58,089 nucleotides of DNA from an uncultured Clostridia bacterium (GTDB lineage: Bacteria > Bacillota > Clostridia > Peptostreptococcales > Anaerovoracaceae): assembly GCA_934278925.1 (NCBI GenBank), contig CAKQWJ010000016.1:1-58089 (forward strand), in the 5' to 3' direction. Below the pieces are notes generated by a model. It did not search any database. It saw nothing but the letters and a program-made list of their open reading frames with translations, and was not told the DNA's origin. Position numbers and translations under genes: made by a program. Positions 15,056 through 24,184 of this stretch are shown here, piece after piece. How positions within the stretch are numbered: position 1 is the first letter of the stretch; the number at the start of each line of letters is the position of its first letter.

Positions 15056-15742
15056 TTACCGAATCCGCACATCGCTGTGGATTTCTAGTCCGTCTTCCGT
15101 CACCTTGCACGGAAGTTCCAGGATTTGTACGCCGGCAGCTTTGGCTTCCGCCAGAGCTTCGCCGAATTCCGGATGGGTTTCCACGTTGGGCAGCACCTTC
15201 GTCACTTTAGGCATGGAAATGACGAAGGCCAGCATGGCGTGGTAGCCTTCGTCGGCAGCCTTTATCAGTTCGTGCAGGTGTTTTACGCCGCGCAGGGTCG
15301 GCGCATCCGGGAAATAGCCGATGCCTTCTTTTTCCAGAGTACACCCTTTCACCTCCAGAAGATAGCGTTCCGAAGTATTTTGTGCATCTGTCAGTCGTTC
15401 CATATAGAAATCCATTCTGGAATTCCCGTAGGTGTACTCCGGGTGAATCACATCAAAGTCCTGCGTCGACAGCCACTCCTTCATCACCTGATTGGGCGCC
15501 TGGCTGTCGATATTCACCAGGCCCAGAGATTTCTTGTACACCGCCACCAGATCATAGGCGGTTTTGCGGTTGGGATCATCCGAATGGTTGAGGATGACGC
15601 GGCTTCCGGGAAGAAGCAGCTCCCGGCAGCGCCCGGTGTTTTTCACGTGCACCGTTTCTTGATGCCCATTGATCTCCACATGAGCCACGAAGCGATTGGG
15701 CCGGTCGATGAATTTTCCTTCTGTAATATCCGGATATCTCAT
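15056..15742 (-). CDS. sfsA: SfsA family protein (sugar fermentation stimulation)
   Basis: The 228-residue product has the SfsA signature throughout: RPNRFVAHV, VKNTGRCRELLLPG, NSRMDFY, LLEVKGCTLE, YFPDAPTLRGVKHL and the late MPKVTKVLPN. The family has an N-terminal OB-like DNA-binding fold and a nuclease-like core with E and K (EVKG). Its physiological role remains unclear. The start at 15742 is preceded by GAAAGG. It is the last gene of the leftward run that begins at 23989, 62 bases after the histidine kinase, and may be co-transcribed. Confidence 0.92.
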   Translation of the reverse strand: MRYPDITEGKFIDRPNRFVAHVEINGHQETVHVKNTGRCRELLLPGSRVILNHSDDPNRKTAYDLVAVYKKSLGLVNIDSQAPNQVMKEWLSTQDFDVIHPEYTYGNSRMDFYMERLTDAQNTSERYLLEVKGCTLEKEGIGYFPDAPTLRGVKHLHELIKAADEGYHAMLAFVISMPKVTKVLPNVETHPEFGEALAEAKAAGVQILELPCKVTEDGLEIHSDVRIR

Positions 15743-15804
15743 TCTCTGTTGCCTTTCTTTTATCGGGCGGATCCCCCTCCACTCGGGCAACGCCACACAC
15801 ACTT

Positions 15805-17466
15805 CTACAATTTCTTCACCGGCAGTACAATCCGGTAGAACAGTCCGTGTTCCACCCGTCCGTCGACAAATCCATGTACCGCAAGAGCGGTCTCTTTGTC
15901 GTTCAGAATAACGATTTCTCCTCCATGGGCTTCTACAATTCTCTGGGCCACGCTCAGGCCCAGGCCGGTTCCCTGACCGTTGCTCCGAGACGGCTCCGCT
16001 ACCACGAAGGGGTCCATCAGCACCGACTTCATCTGTTCCGGAATGCCCGGACCGTTATCGCCGATGTAGATGATGATGCTTTTGCCGTCGGCGGATTTCA
16101 TCAGGCGTACGAACAGGGTGGTGCCCTTCGGCGTGTATTTTACCGAATTGCTGATGATGTTCTCCCACACCCGATTCAGCTGATGGTGGTCGAAGGCGGT
16201 TCGGATGTTCTCCTCCGGAATATCCGCTTCCATGGAATACCCCTGAATATTCAGTTCCTGATATCTGCCGGCGATGTATTCCCGCAGGTACTCCGCCAGA
16301 TTTCCGTCCGTCATGGTATAGGCAAAATCCGGATGCTCCAACATGCTGAAGTCGCTCAGACTGCTGATTAGATTTGCCATGGTATCCACCCGGTCCTCGA
16401 TAATCGCCAGATAGCGGTCCCGGTCCTCCGGCGGCACCAGGCCGTCTCGGATGGCATCCACATATCCCCGAATGACCGTAATCGGCGTCTTCAGATCGTG
16501 TGAAATGCCGCTGAGCATCTGCTGCTTCTGATTCTGGAGGGCCTGCTGCTTTTCCTCCGCCTCCACCAGCTTCTCTTCCAGCTGATTAAAGGCGTCAATA
16601 ACCGTGGTCACCTCTCTCGGTCCGGAATAGCCAACGATGGGTTTTCTCTCCCCTTCTCGGAATCCCGCCATAGCGTGTTCCAGGTCGGCCAGCGGCCGGC
16701 GCACCTTGTTCACGATGTACAGATCCATCAGCAGAATCGTGACGATGACCGCCAGGACGAACATCAGCAGACTGATAAAGAAGATTTTGGAATAGATTTT
16801 TTCCAGCTGCGTTCCCACGCTTTCCGTGTGAATCAGTGCGGTTCGCGCCTCTCCGTCCAACGTGGTAAAAGGAAATTTCTGAAGAATATTACCGGACACG
16901 TCCTCTCCGTCGTTGCTCTCTATCAGGTATTGAATCTCATCCTTTGTCAGATGTTTTTTCCCCAGGTTGATGTTGGAATAGATCACATTTCGCTTGGAAT
17001 CCAGAAGTGCGGTTCCCGAAAGATACTGTTCGGATTCGTCATTCCAACGGTACTGAAAAATCAGGTATCCGCTTTTCTTCAGCTGATACCCGGAACCGAT
17101 GCGCTGAACGCCGTAATATACATCCGGATAGATCTCGGAAATGTAACGCAGGGACTCCTTGCGATATTTTTTCTTGGTTTTGCCGCGGCTGTCGTAAATG
17201 ACTTTGGCATTCTCGTCCAGAATCTCCAGGTACCCGGTCTTCCCGAATGTCTTGGTCACCGGAACCCGGTCGTACTTCTCTTCTTCCAGAATATTGGTGT
17301 AATCCGCAATATCGTAGGATTTCGGCATTACCACAACCCGGCGGGGAAGGAAGTAGTTCACCCCGTAGAGAATTCCGGCAAGTCCCACTATCACCAGAAA
17401 CAGGAGGATAAAACCCTTCATGAAAACCATGTACAGGCTTCCTTCTTTATTTTCCAGTTTTTTCAT
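15805..17466 (-). CDS. Membrane sensor histidine kinase
   Basis: The 553-residue protein has a first membrane segment near residues 12-34 and a second at about 235-260, enclosing an extracytoplasmic sensor region of about 200 residues. Then come a HAMP-like linker, a HisKA domain with the phospho-accepting H323 in GISHDLKTPI, and an ATPase domain with NSVKYTPKG, GDNGPGIP and GQGTGLGLS. The ATG overlaps the 3' end of the response regulator gene by 20 bases and has GGAAGG before it, so the pair is coupled. Its position at the end of the MBOAT operon suggests it senses envelope state. The signal is unknown. Confidence 0.93.
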   Translation of the reverse strand: MKKLENKEGSLYMVFMKGFILLFLVIVGLAGILYGVNYFLPRRVVVMPKSYDIADYTNILEEEKYDRVPVTKTFGKTGYLEILDENAKVIYDSRGKTKKKYRKESLRYISEIYPDVYYGVQRIGSGYQLKKSGYLIFQYRWNDESEQYLSGTALLDSKRNVIYSNINLGKKHLTKDEIQYLIESNDGEDVSGNILQKFPFTTLDGEARTALIHTESVGTQLEKIYSKIFFISLLMFVLAVIVTILLMDLYIVNKVRRPLADLEHAMAGFREGERKPIVGYSGPREVTTVIDAFNQLEEKLVEAEEKQQALQNQKQQMLSGISHDLKTPITVIRGYVDAIRDGLVPPEDRDRYLAIIEDRVDTMANLISSLSDFSMLEHPDFAYTMTDGNLAEYLREYIAGRYQELNIQGYSMEADIPEENIRTAFDHHQLNRVWENIISNSVKYTPKGTTLFVRLMKSADGKSIIIYIGDNGPGIPEQMKSVLMDPFVVAEPSRSNGQGTGLGLSVAQRIVEAHGGEIVILNDKETALAVHGFVDGRVEHGLFYRIVLPVKKL

Positions 17467-18220
17467 CGCTGACCTTCCGTTCTTCGCAGAATTTGTATCC
17501 GATGCCTCGCACCGTCTGAATGTAACGGGGCTCTCGATTGTTCGCTTCAATCTTCTTCCGCAAATTGGAAATGTGCACCGTTATGGTATTTTCATCATTG
17601 ATGTAATACTCCCCATTCAGAAATTCATAGATCTGAATTTTGGTGTACACCCTTCCCGGATGGCTCATCAAGAGCTCCAGAATTCGGAACTCCGCCGGGG
17701 TGGTGGGCACGATTTCCTCATCCACGTACAGCTTTCGAGTGCTCCGGTCCAGCCTCAGGTTTTCGAACCGAATGTCTTCATCGGTCTGATGCGGATATTT
17801 GCCGGCATCCTCTCCGCCGCCGGCCTGTTCCGAAGGATCCGGTTTCTTATCGAACTCGTAGCACCGCCGCAGCACCGAGCGCACCCGGGCCGCCACCTCC
17901 AAAGGGTTGAATGGTTTTACCAGATAATCGTCGGCACCGATGTTCAGACCCACAATCCGGTCTGCATCTTCTCGCTTCGCCGATAAAACGATAATCGGGA
18001 CAGCCGAAAACTCCCGCACCCGACGAATGAGCTCGTAGCCATCCATCCGAGGCATCATGATATCGAAGATGCAAAGGTCCGCCGGCTGCTGCTCCATAAT
18101 TTCCAGCGCCTCCGCTCCATTTGGAGCGTGCAGGACCTCGTACCCCTCATTATTCAAATACAGCTTCAGCACCTGAACGATATCTCCATCGTCCTCGGCA
18201 ACCAGTATTCTGTAAGCCAT
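17447..18220 (-). CDS. OmpR-family response regulator
   Basis: The 257-residue protein has a receiver domain with the acidic pair ED(D)10-11, phospho-acceptor D53 (IFDIMMPRMDG) and K102 (LVKPF). After an unusually long, acidic linker (about 120-150) comes a winged-helix domain ending in YIQTVRGIGYKF. It resembles VanR/PhoP-type regulators. The gene starts three bases after the carrier-protein stop and uses GAGGAC inside that gene as ribosome site. The direct TTAAG repeats in the operon's promoter (24039-24096) are good candidates for its binding site, which would make the operon self-regulated. Confidence 0.93.
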   Translation of the reverse strand: MAYRILVAEDDGDIVQVLKLYLNNEGYEVLHAPNGAEALEIMEQQPADLCIFDIMMPRMDGYELIRRVREFSAVPIIVLSAKREDADRIVGLNIGADDYLVKPFNPLEVAARVRSVLRRCYEFDKKPDPSEQAGGGEDAGKYPHQTDEDIRFENLRLDRSTRKLYVDEEIVPTTPAEFRILELLMSHPGRVYTKIQIYEFLNGEYYINDENTITVHISNLRKKIEANNREPRYIQTVRGIGYKFCEERKVSDEKTGK

Positions 18221-18223
18221 TCT

Positions 18224-18454
18224 TTATGCGTCCTCTTGCAGTCTTTCCACCATCTTCCACAGATTGGCCGCGGAGTTGAAATTCTCCGGCGTCATCTCCG
18301 CCGCATCGATGGAGATGTCAAAGGCATCCTCCAGCTCGCTCACCAGAGAGATAATCGCAAAAGAATCCAGCAGATGGTCGTCAATCAGGCCGGTTTCCGT
18401 TTCATAATCAATGGTATCGTCGATTTCATTCAAAATTTCCAGTAATTCGTTCAT
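18224..18454 (-). CDS. Small acyl carrier protein (DltC-like)
   Basis: The 76-residue acidic protein is the size of DltC. The phosphopantetheine site is S31 in HLLDSFAII, where DltC and ACPs have the DS motif. It sits between the decarboxylase and regulator genes in an operon with an adenylating enzyme and an MBOAT, so it should carry an amino acid as thioester from the ligase to the membrane acyltransferase. GAAGGAATACG precedes the ATG. I do not call it dltC because the substrate may not be D-alanine. Confidence 0.9.
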   Translation of the reverse strand: MNELLEILNEIDDTIDYETETGLIDDHLLDSFAIISLVSELEDAFDISIDAAEMTPENFNSAANLWKMVERLQEDA

Positions 18455-18493
18455 CGTATTCCTTCTTTCTCGCGTAACGCGTCATCATCTGAA

Positions 18494-19720
18494 TTAATTG
18501 GTTCGCACCGGGGTGTTCAGCGGGTGGGTCTGCATCTGCTTCCGCACCTCTGCCAAACCTTCTTTCTCGCTGTAGAGCACCACGCCCGGCAGCTCGTGGG
18601 TCAGGAACAGGCTCATGCCCTCGTACACCGAATAGGCGCCGGTTCGGGTAAAAACAATCAAATCGCCCTCCCGAAGCGGCCGGCAGGCATAATCTCCAAT
18701 TAAGATATCGTTAGTGGTGCACAGGGATCCGCAGATGGAATAGTGTACCGATTCGGCACATTCCGGTCCCTCCGGATTGTCGGCCGCCTCCGGCTTGCCC
18801 GAAAGTACTTTTACCTCCGGCACGTACATGCCTCGAATCTGCCCGTCGTAGTGGAGCTGGTGAATTCCGCCGTCGGTGATGGCATAATTCTTTCCGGAAT
18901 TGGTCTTCACGTCACATACCTTGGTAATGTAATAACCGGTATCGTATGCCAACGCGCGCCCCATCTCCAGAGTCACCGCCCCTTTCCAACTCATCTGTGC
19001 TATTATATCACGAAATTCCGAAAGCTGCTCCGGGGATGTCACATCTTCTTCCTGCCCTTCGAAATACGGCACGCCGAAACCGGTTCCGTATTCCAGCATG
19101 GGCACCCGGAAACCCGCTTCCTCTTCCAATCTTCGGATGAATTCATCCAGCTTCTTCAGCTCCTTCCGATGCTTCGCCAGGCGGTGTTTCTGAGTGCCGG
19201 AGAAGAAATGAATTCCTTGGAATTCCACGCCCCTGTATTCCGCCCTCCTTTGGATCAAAGAAAGTACGGTCTCCTCATCCATTCCGAACTGGCTGCCGTT
19301 TGTGAGCCGCGGGAGAACGCTCAGCACCAGATTTCGTTCGATTCCCATTCGGTTCAGCAGTTCCAGCTGGTTCGGGGACTCTGCGGTGTACAGCGCCCGA
19401 TTGCCGCAGTAATCCAGAATTTCTTCCAGATCTTCTTCCCGTTTCAGTACTCCGGAAATCAGGAGTTTTTCCGGTGGAATTTTCAGGCTTCGGCATACCC
19501 GAAACTCCCCGTCGGAGCACACCTCAATCCGCTGGGTTTCCGGAAGGGATGCGGCGGTGAGAAACGGATTGGTTTTCATGCAATAGGTCAAACCGATATC
19601 CGCCCCCAGGTGTTCTCTAAAATACTGAAACCGCTTCAAAAGGGCATCCGTGTCGAAAATATACAGAGGGGTGGGATATCGCTCCGCCGCCTCCCGGATT
19701 ATTTTATCTGAAAGCATCAT
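18494..19720 (-). CDS. PLP-dependent fold-III decarboxylase in a dlt-like operon
   Basis: The 408-residue protein belongs to the diaminopimelate/ornithine decarboxylase superfamily. Visible parts are the PLP lysine K49 (TYCMKTNP), HFFSGTQ, the glycine loop EYGTGFG, EMGRALAYDTG in place of EPGR, and CGSLCTTND, which supplies the second-subunit cysteine and acid. The CGxLCT form and the FSGTQ motif are closer to decarboxylases such as BtrK, which acts on an ACP-bound amino acid, than to LysA. A carrier protein gene follows directly. Its ATG overlaps the ligase stop as ATGA. A role in DAP decarboxylation is possible but the operon argues against it. Confidence 0.85.
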   Translation of the reverse strand: MMLSDKIIREAAERYPTPLYIFDTDALLKRFQYFREHLGADIGLTYCMKTNPFLTAASLPETQRIEVCSDGEFRVCRSLKIPPEKLLISGVLKREEDLEEILDYCGNRALYTAESPNQLELLNRMGIERNLVLSVLPRLTNGSQFGMDEETVLSLIQRRAEYRGVEFQGIHFFSGTQKHRLAKHRKELKKLDEFIRRLEEEAGFRVPMLEYGTGFGVPYFEGQEEDVTSPEQLSEFRDIIAQMSWKGAVTLEMGRALAYDTGYYITKVCDVKTNSGKNYAITDGGIHQLHYDGQIRGMYVPEVKVLSGKPEAADNPEGPECAESVHYSICGSLCTTNDILIGDYACRPLREGDLIVFTRTGAYSVYEGMSLFLTHELPGVVLYSEKEGLAEVRKQMQTHPLNTPVRTN

Positions 19721-21297
19721 TCTGTTTCCTCCAGTTCTGTCAACACCTTTCGGTCGATTTTTCCGTTTTTGTTCAGGCGGAATTCCTTGACGTGATGGAA
19801 TTTCCACGGAACCATATAAGCCGGCAGCTTTTCCTTCAGCTGGTGGTGCACCTCCGAAGTGGCCGCATCGCCGGTGTAATAGGCAGAAAGCCGACTTCTT
19901 TTGGCATCGTAGGAACAGCAGCTCTGGCGCACGCCTTCCAATGCATTCATCTGAAGCTCGATTTCCTCCAGTTCGATTCGGTGCCCCATATGCTTGATCT
20001 GGAAATCCTTTCTTCCGGCGAAAACCATTTCTCCGGCCTCATCCAGCACCGCCAGGTCCCCGGTGCGGTACATCCGCCGAGTGGTTCCGGCGTCATCCGT
20101 ATATCGGACAAAATGTTTCGCCGTCTGCTCCGGATTGTGGTAGTATTCCCGCGCCAGGGATTCTCCCATCACGCAGATTTCTCCGGGCTGCCCGGCCGCC
20201 TTCACCGGACGGTCCTCTTCGTCCAAGAGCACCACGCTCCGTCCCGGGAACACCTTTCCCAAAGGCAGCTTTTCTTCCTTCCCGTACCGGCGCTCAATCG
20301 GGAAATAGGTGCAGTTGCAGGTGATTTCCGACGGTCCGTACAGGTTCACGAATTTCGTCTTCGGCAGATTCTCCTGCCAGATGTTGAGCTGCTTGATCGG
20401 CATCACCTCACCGGAGAACATCACCCGCTTCAGTTCCGTCGGCACCCGGTATCCGAAACCCTTCAGACCGGAAATGATGCACAGTGCCGATACCGCCCAG
20501 GTCAGATTGGTCACGTGATTGTCGCAGATGTAATCCAGCAGCCGCGGCGGCGTGGAGAAGTATTCCCGAGGAATGAGGAGTAAAGATGCGCCGGTCATCC
20601 AAGCGGAATAGATATCCTTTACCGATACATCAAAGTCAAAGGGTGCCTGATTTCCGATGACATCCTCTTCCGTAAACTCGAAAATCTCCACAAAATGCCG
20701 GATAAAGTCCATCACGGACTGCTGCTCCACCAGCACGCACTTCGGCGTTCCCGTAGATCCGGAGGTAAAAATACCGTACAACGGATCGGTGCTCCGAATT
20801 TCCCGGCGAATCTTCATCAGCTTCATCATGGCCGCTTCCGGCGTTTCTCCTTCTTCCGCCTTTTTAACCAAGGCGTCCAGGGATAGGGTTTTTCCTTCGT
20901 AGCCCGCCCGAGAGAGTTTTTCCTTCTGCTTGTCTTCCACGATGACCAGGCGGGGCTCCAGAACGTTCAAAATAGAAGAAATCCGGCTCTCCGTCTGCTC
21001 CGGATTGATACAAACGTAGAAGCTGCCCGCATAGACAGAAGCCAGAACCGCCGCCAGTTCACTGCAGCTCTTCTCTGCCAGGATGGCAATGGGAAAACCG
21101 GTCTCCACCGCCGGGTCCTCTTCCGGATACAGGACTTCCCCCACTTCCGCCGCCATGCGCTGTGCGCATTCAAACAACTCGCCGTAGGTGAGTTCCCGCG
21201 TGGGATCTTTCACCGCCGAACGCTTTCCGTGAATCACTGCGGTATTCTCAAAGATGTCCAAAATGGTTTTACCCGCATTATCGATGTTTCTCTTCAT
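19717..21297 (-). CDS. Amino-acid adenylating enzyme, DltA-like
   Basis: The 526-residue enzyme has the full set of adenylation-domain motifs: TSGSTGTPK (178-186), APFDFDVSVKDIY (D223 should bind the substrate amino group), NLYGPSE (318-324), YRTGDLA, GRKDFQIKHMGHRIE and the late NKNGKID with catalytic K513. It should activate an amino acid with ATP and load the adjacent carrier protein. DltA for D-alanine has Cys in the LFCGEVLP segment. Here the segment is MFSGEVMP with S295, so a different substrate is plausible. It overlaps the decarboxylase gene by four bases, and GGATAAGG precedes the start. Confidence 0.88.
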   Translation of the reverse strand: MKRNIDNAGKTILDIFENTAVIHGKRSAVKDPTRELTYGELFECAQRMAAEVGEVLYPEEDPAVETGFPIAILAEKSCSELAAVLASVYAGSFYVCINPEQTESRISSILNVLEPRLVIVEDKQKEKLSRAGYEGKTLSLDALVKKAEEGETPEAAMMKLMKIRREIRSTDPLYGIFTSGSTGTPKCVLVEQQSVMDFIRHFVEIFEFTEEDVIGNQAPFDFDVSVKDIYSAWMTGASLLLIPREYFSTPPRLLDYICDNHVTNLTWAVSALCIISGLKGFGYRVPTELKRVMFSGEVMPIKQLNIWQENLPKTKFVNLYGPSEITCNCTYFPIERRYGKEEKLPLGKVFPGRSVVLLDEEDRPVKAAGQPGEICVMGESLAREYYHNPEQTAKHFVRYTDDAGTTRRMYRTGDLAVLDEAGEMVFAGRKDFQIKHMGHRIELEEIELQMNALEGVRQSCCSYDAKRSRLSAYYTGDAATSEVHHQLKEKLPAYMVPWKFHHVKEFRLNKNGKIDRKVLTELEETE

Positions 21298-21312
21298 ATC
21301 TTTTTCCTTATC

Positions 21313-22401
21313 CTATTCTTGAACCTCTTTTTTCGTTCCGCCTTCCGCCAGCAGGTTCTCCAAAGAATTCATGGTATCATCCCCGTTGATTTTCTTCATC
21401 TTTTTCTTCTCGGCAATCTCGTAATTGCCGTATACGCGATTCCACTTGGCGGAAATCAGGGGGTCGTTCCGGCGATCTTCCAGATTGCAGTTCTGAATCA
21501 GATAGTCCCGAAGATAACCGGTGGTTTTGATAGCGCCGGAGATGTTCAAATGATCTCCCCGGTCCCGGGTATCCGTTGCCCAATCGATTTGAAGTTCCTT
21601 GACCCGACGATTCAAATCCACATACGGAACGTTGGTTTTCTTCGCCAGCTTTGCCAGGGCGTCGCACCGCTGAATGTTGTAATTCTTCGGGGACGGTGCG
21701 GAATAGAGAATCAGCTGGATTCCGTGCTTCTCGCAGGTCCGCCGAATTGCGTCAAAGTCCCGGCGATTGGCTTTGCTGATGGTATTCTGAACCTTATCCT
21801 TGTCCTTTGGATTGCACACCGGTTTCTCTCCCGGCCCATCGCCCCCCGGATTCATGTAATCCGCCGGCCCCGTGTACGGACGAACCTTGCTGCTGACGCC
21901 GAACCCCTTATAGGTGGCGTGCATCTTCTGGGGAAATACCTGTTTCCAGCTGTTATGGTAACGGAGTACCGGAAAAGCATTGTATAATTTTTCCGCCAGA
22001 GCCGACTGTTTCTGGAAGGATTGGCTCTTTCGGTTCCGGAATAAACTGTGGGTTTCCAGCAGGATGACCTTCGGCTTCTGGGATTCCAGCGCGGTCTTCA
22101 GCACATTCCGGGTATCCGCCAGATTGGCCCCCGGCTGTCCGGCCGCATAGACCGTGTATCCGGTTTCGTTCCAGATTTTCATGGGGGAAATGCTGGTGTA
22201 GCTCTCGCTGTCTCCCATCACCAGCACATCGATGGTGTTCTTCGGCTCATTGGCAATGCGGGAATACACCGCATTTCTGCCGGCGCCCAGGTGATATTTC
22301 ATGACCACTTTTGGGGTCAATGCCAGTCCCGGGAGGAAAACCAGGAGAAACAGAATCATCAGAAACAGGCACGTTCTCAGCGTATGCTTTTGTTTTTTCA
22401 T
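21313..22401 (-). CDS. Membrane-anchored SGNH-type protein (DltD-like position)
   Basis: The 362-residue protein has an N-terminal membrane anchor (about 10-28) and an outside domain starting with VLVMGDSESYTS, the GDS motif with S65 as candidate nucleophile. A GDHLN segment near residue 285 may provide the late acidic/His pair. In dlt and alginate O-acetylation systems a protein of this kind works with the MBOAT to move the acyl group to the outer polymer. It lies between the MBOAT (16-base gap) and ligase genes. A strong AAAGGAGGAGG sets the start at 22401. Sequence resemblance to DltD itself is weak. Confidence 0.8.
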   Translation of the reverse strand: MKKQKHTLRTCLFLMILFLLVFLPGLALTPKVVMKYHLGAGRNAVYSRIANEPKNTIDVLVMGDSESYTSISPMKIWNETGYTVYAAGQPGANLADTRNVLKTALESQKPKVILLETHSLFRNRKSQSFQKQSALAEKLYNAFPVLRYHNSWKQVFPQKMHATYKGFGVSSKVRPYTGPADYMNPGGDGPGEKPVCNPKDKDKVQNTISKANRRDFDAIRRTCEKHGIQLILYSAPSPKNYNIQRCDALAKLAKKTNVPYVDLNRRVKELQIDWATDTRDRGDHLNISGAIKTTGYLRDYLIQNCNLEDRRNDPLISAKWNRVYGNYEIAEKKKMKKINGDDTMNSLENLLAEGGTKKEVQE

Positions 22402-22417
22402 ATGTTCCTCCTCCTTT

Positions 22418-23989
22418 CTAGAATCCCGCATATATCAGATCCACGGTCTGGTATCCCGCCCCGTAGGCTCCGAACACGATAATAAAAATAATCAATCCGT
22501 AATACACACTCCACCGCCAGAAGGTCGGAATCTTCGGAAAATGCTCGAAGAGATCCGGTTTCTTTTCCAGCAGGTCGTCCACAATGAACACCAGAACGGT
22601 TCCCACAATGACCACGAACCAGTCCCCCGGATCCAGCTTCAAGCTCAGCATGGAGGTGGCCAGGCTGTCACTGATGAAAGTTCCTCGGAACATATTTCGG
22701 CACATGGACAGAAACTGCCCAAAGGATTCCGCCCGGAACAGCATCTCGCCCATAACGATAATCACCCAGGTGCGAACCATGTGCCACTTCTGAATCATCG
22801 GGTTATCATCGGACACGTGAATCAGCCGCCGCATTTTCTCGCCCAGCGGCTCCAATGCCACTTCCGCCAACAGAATGATGAAATAGTACACTCCGTACAG
22901 GATGTACGGCCACTTCGGTCCGTGCCAAAGCCCGTTCAGCATCCACACCGGGAACAGCGCCATCGCGCTGGTAACCACCATGGTGATGTACTTTCCGCAA
23001 TGCTTCCGTCCGTATTTTCCCCATTTCTTTACCAAAGAAGATGTTGTCACCGGATAGAAAATATAATTCTTGAACCAGCGGCCCAAGGTAATGTGCCATC
23101 TCCGCCAGAACTCCGCGGCGCTCTTGGCTTTGAAGGGCTGCCGGAAATTCTCCGGCAGCTTCACTCCGAAAATTCGCGCCGAACCGATGACGATATCGAT
23201 GGTTCCGGAAAATTCCAGGTACAGCTGAATGGTGGTAATCACCGCCGTCAGCAGAATCATGATCCCGCTGTAGTGCGCCTCCGGCCGATACAGCATCAGC
23301 ACCGCCGTGTTCAGTCGGTCCGAGACGATCATTCTTTTAAAAAGTCCCCAAATAATCCGGAAGCACCCCAACCCCAGGTTCTCTCCCTGAATCGGCTCGC
23401 CGCTGTACAGCGTGTCCTTGGTATCGCTCCACTGAAGAATCGGACCTTCCATCACCGTCGGGAAAAAAATCAGGAACAGGAGCAGCTTGAAGAAATTGGA
23501 TTCCGCCTTCTCCCGCTTCCAGTACACGTCCAGCAGATAGCTCACCGCCTGCAATGTGTAGAAGGAAATGCCGATTGGAACCAGAATCCGCCCCACGCTA
23601 AAATTTCCGTTCCCGCCAAAATGCCGAACCACCTGCATCGCCGTCTCCACGGTAAAAGCAGTATATTTCAGTGCCACCAGGATGCCCACGGTCCCCAGCA
23701 GTCCCAGCTGCAGAATCTTCCGGGATTTCGCCTTCAGGGCGTTCCGCCGTTCCTTTTCCGAACGGTCGATGGCTTTAATCTGAACCTGCGTGCGGTCGAT
23801 CCATCCCGCAATGCTGTAGGTAATCCCGGCGGTTACCACCGCCCAAAGGATGAGCTGCCGGCTGATCAGCCAGAAAAAAATAACGCTGGCCCCCAGCAGT
23901 ACCCACCAGCGCCGCTCCTTCTTCACCAGCCGGTAACAGAGCACCACCGCCGGCAGGAAGATAAAATAGGAATTAACATTATATGCCAT
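22418..23989 (-). CDS. MBOAT-family membrane acyltransferase (DltB/AlgI-like)
   Basis: The 523-residue protein has about ten or more membrane segments and the MBOAT signature: FWRRWHITLGRWFKNYIFYP with the first conserved His, and catalytic H356 in LNGLWHGPKW. MBOATs such as DltB and AlgI move an acyl group from a cytoplasmic carrier across the membrane. It is first in an operon with an SGNH protein, ligase, decarboxylase and carrier protein, so the donor is probably the aminoacyl carrier. GAAAGG precedes the ATG. A promoter with phased TTAAG repeats lies upstream. Confidence 0.93.
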   Translation of the reverse strand: MAYNVNSYFIFLPAVVLCYRLVKKERRWWVLLGASVIFFWLISRQLILWAVVTAGITYSIAGWIDRTQVQIKAIDRSEKERRNALKAKSRKILQLGLLGTVGILVALKYTAFTVETAMQVVRHFGGNGNFSVGRILVPIGISFYTLQAVSYLLDVYWKREKAESNFFKLLLFLIFFPTVMEGPILQWSDTKDTLYSGEPIQGENLGLGCFRIIWGLFKRMIVSDRLNTAVLMLYRPEAHYSGIMILLTAVITTIQLYLEFSGTIDIVIGSARIFGVKLPENFRQPFKAKSAAEFWRRWHITLGRWFKNYIFYPVTTSSLVKKWGKYGRKHCGKYITMVVTSAMALFPVWMLNGLWHGPKWPYILYGVYYFIILLAEVALEPLGEKMRRLIHVSDDNPMIQKWHMVRTWVIIVMGEMLFRAESFGQFLSMCRNMFRGTFISDSLATSMLSLKLDPGDWFVVIVGTVLVFIVDDLLEKKPDLFEHFPKIPTFWRWSVYYGLIIFIIVFGAYGAGYQTVDLIYAGF

Positions 23990-24021
23990 AGTATTTACCT
24001 TTCATTTCCAGTATCGGCACT

Positions 24022-24096
24022 ATTATATCACGCTAGTATTAAGATTCTATTAAGATAGGGATTTTTAATTCTTAAGATTTCTTAAGAATTCTTAAA
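24022..24096 (-). promoter_or_regulatory. MBOAT operon promoter with phased TTAAG repeats
   Basis: A minus-strand TATAAT lies at 24022-24027. Upstream of it, TTAAG (plus-strand reading) occurs at 24039, 24050, 24072 and 24082, with TTAAA at 24092. The spacings 11, 22, 10 and 10 keep all copies on one face of the helix. Direct repeats at one-turn spacing are the usual target of OmpR-type regulators, and one is encoded in the operon. Confidence 0.7.
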
Positions 24097-24133
24097 GTTT
24101 GGATGATATGACGTTTCACACAAACAAAGAGAC

Positions 24134-24166
24134 GGTGCCAAAGCCGGTTCTCACCGCTTTGGCACC
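24134..24166 (-). terminator. Hairpin after the metal ATPase gene
   Basis: GGTGCCAAAGC pairs perfectly with GCTTTGGCACC across an 11-base loop. On the minus strand GTCTCTTTGTTTG follows, so the T-run is interrupted. Confidence 0.7.
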
Positions 24167-24184
24167 GCCGCCATATTCCTTTAT

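Noticed and set aside
18494..19720. lysA (diaminopimelate decarboxylase)
   Set aside because: The family is right, but EMGR replaces EPGR, the CGSLCT segment is unlike LysA, and the operon is not lysine synthesis.
22301..24058. 585-residue frame opposite the MBOAT and SGNH genes
   Set aside because: Antisense to two well-supported genes. It is His/Gln/Pro-rich as expected from translating the complement of membrane-protein codons.
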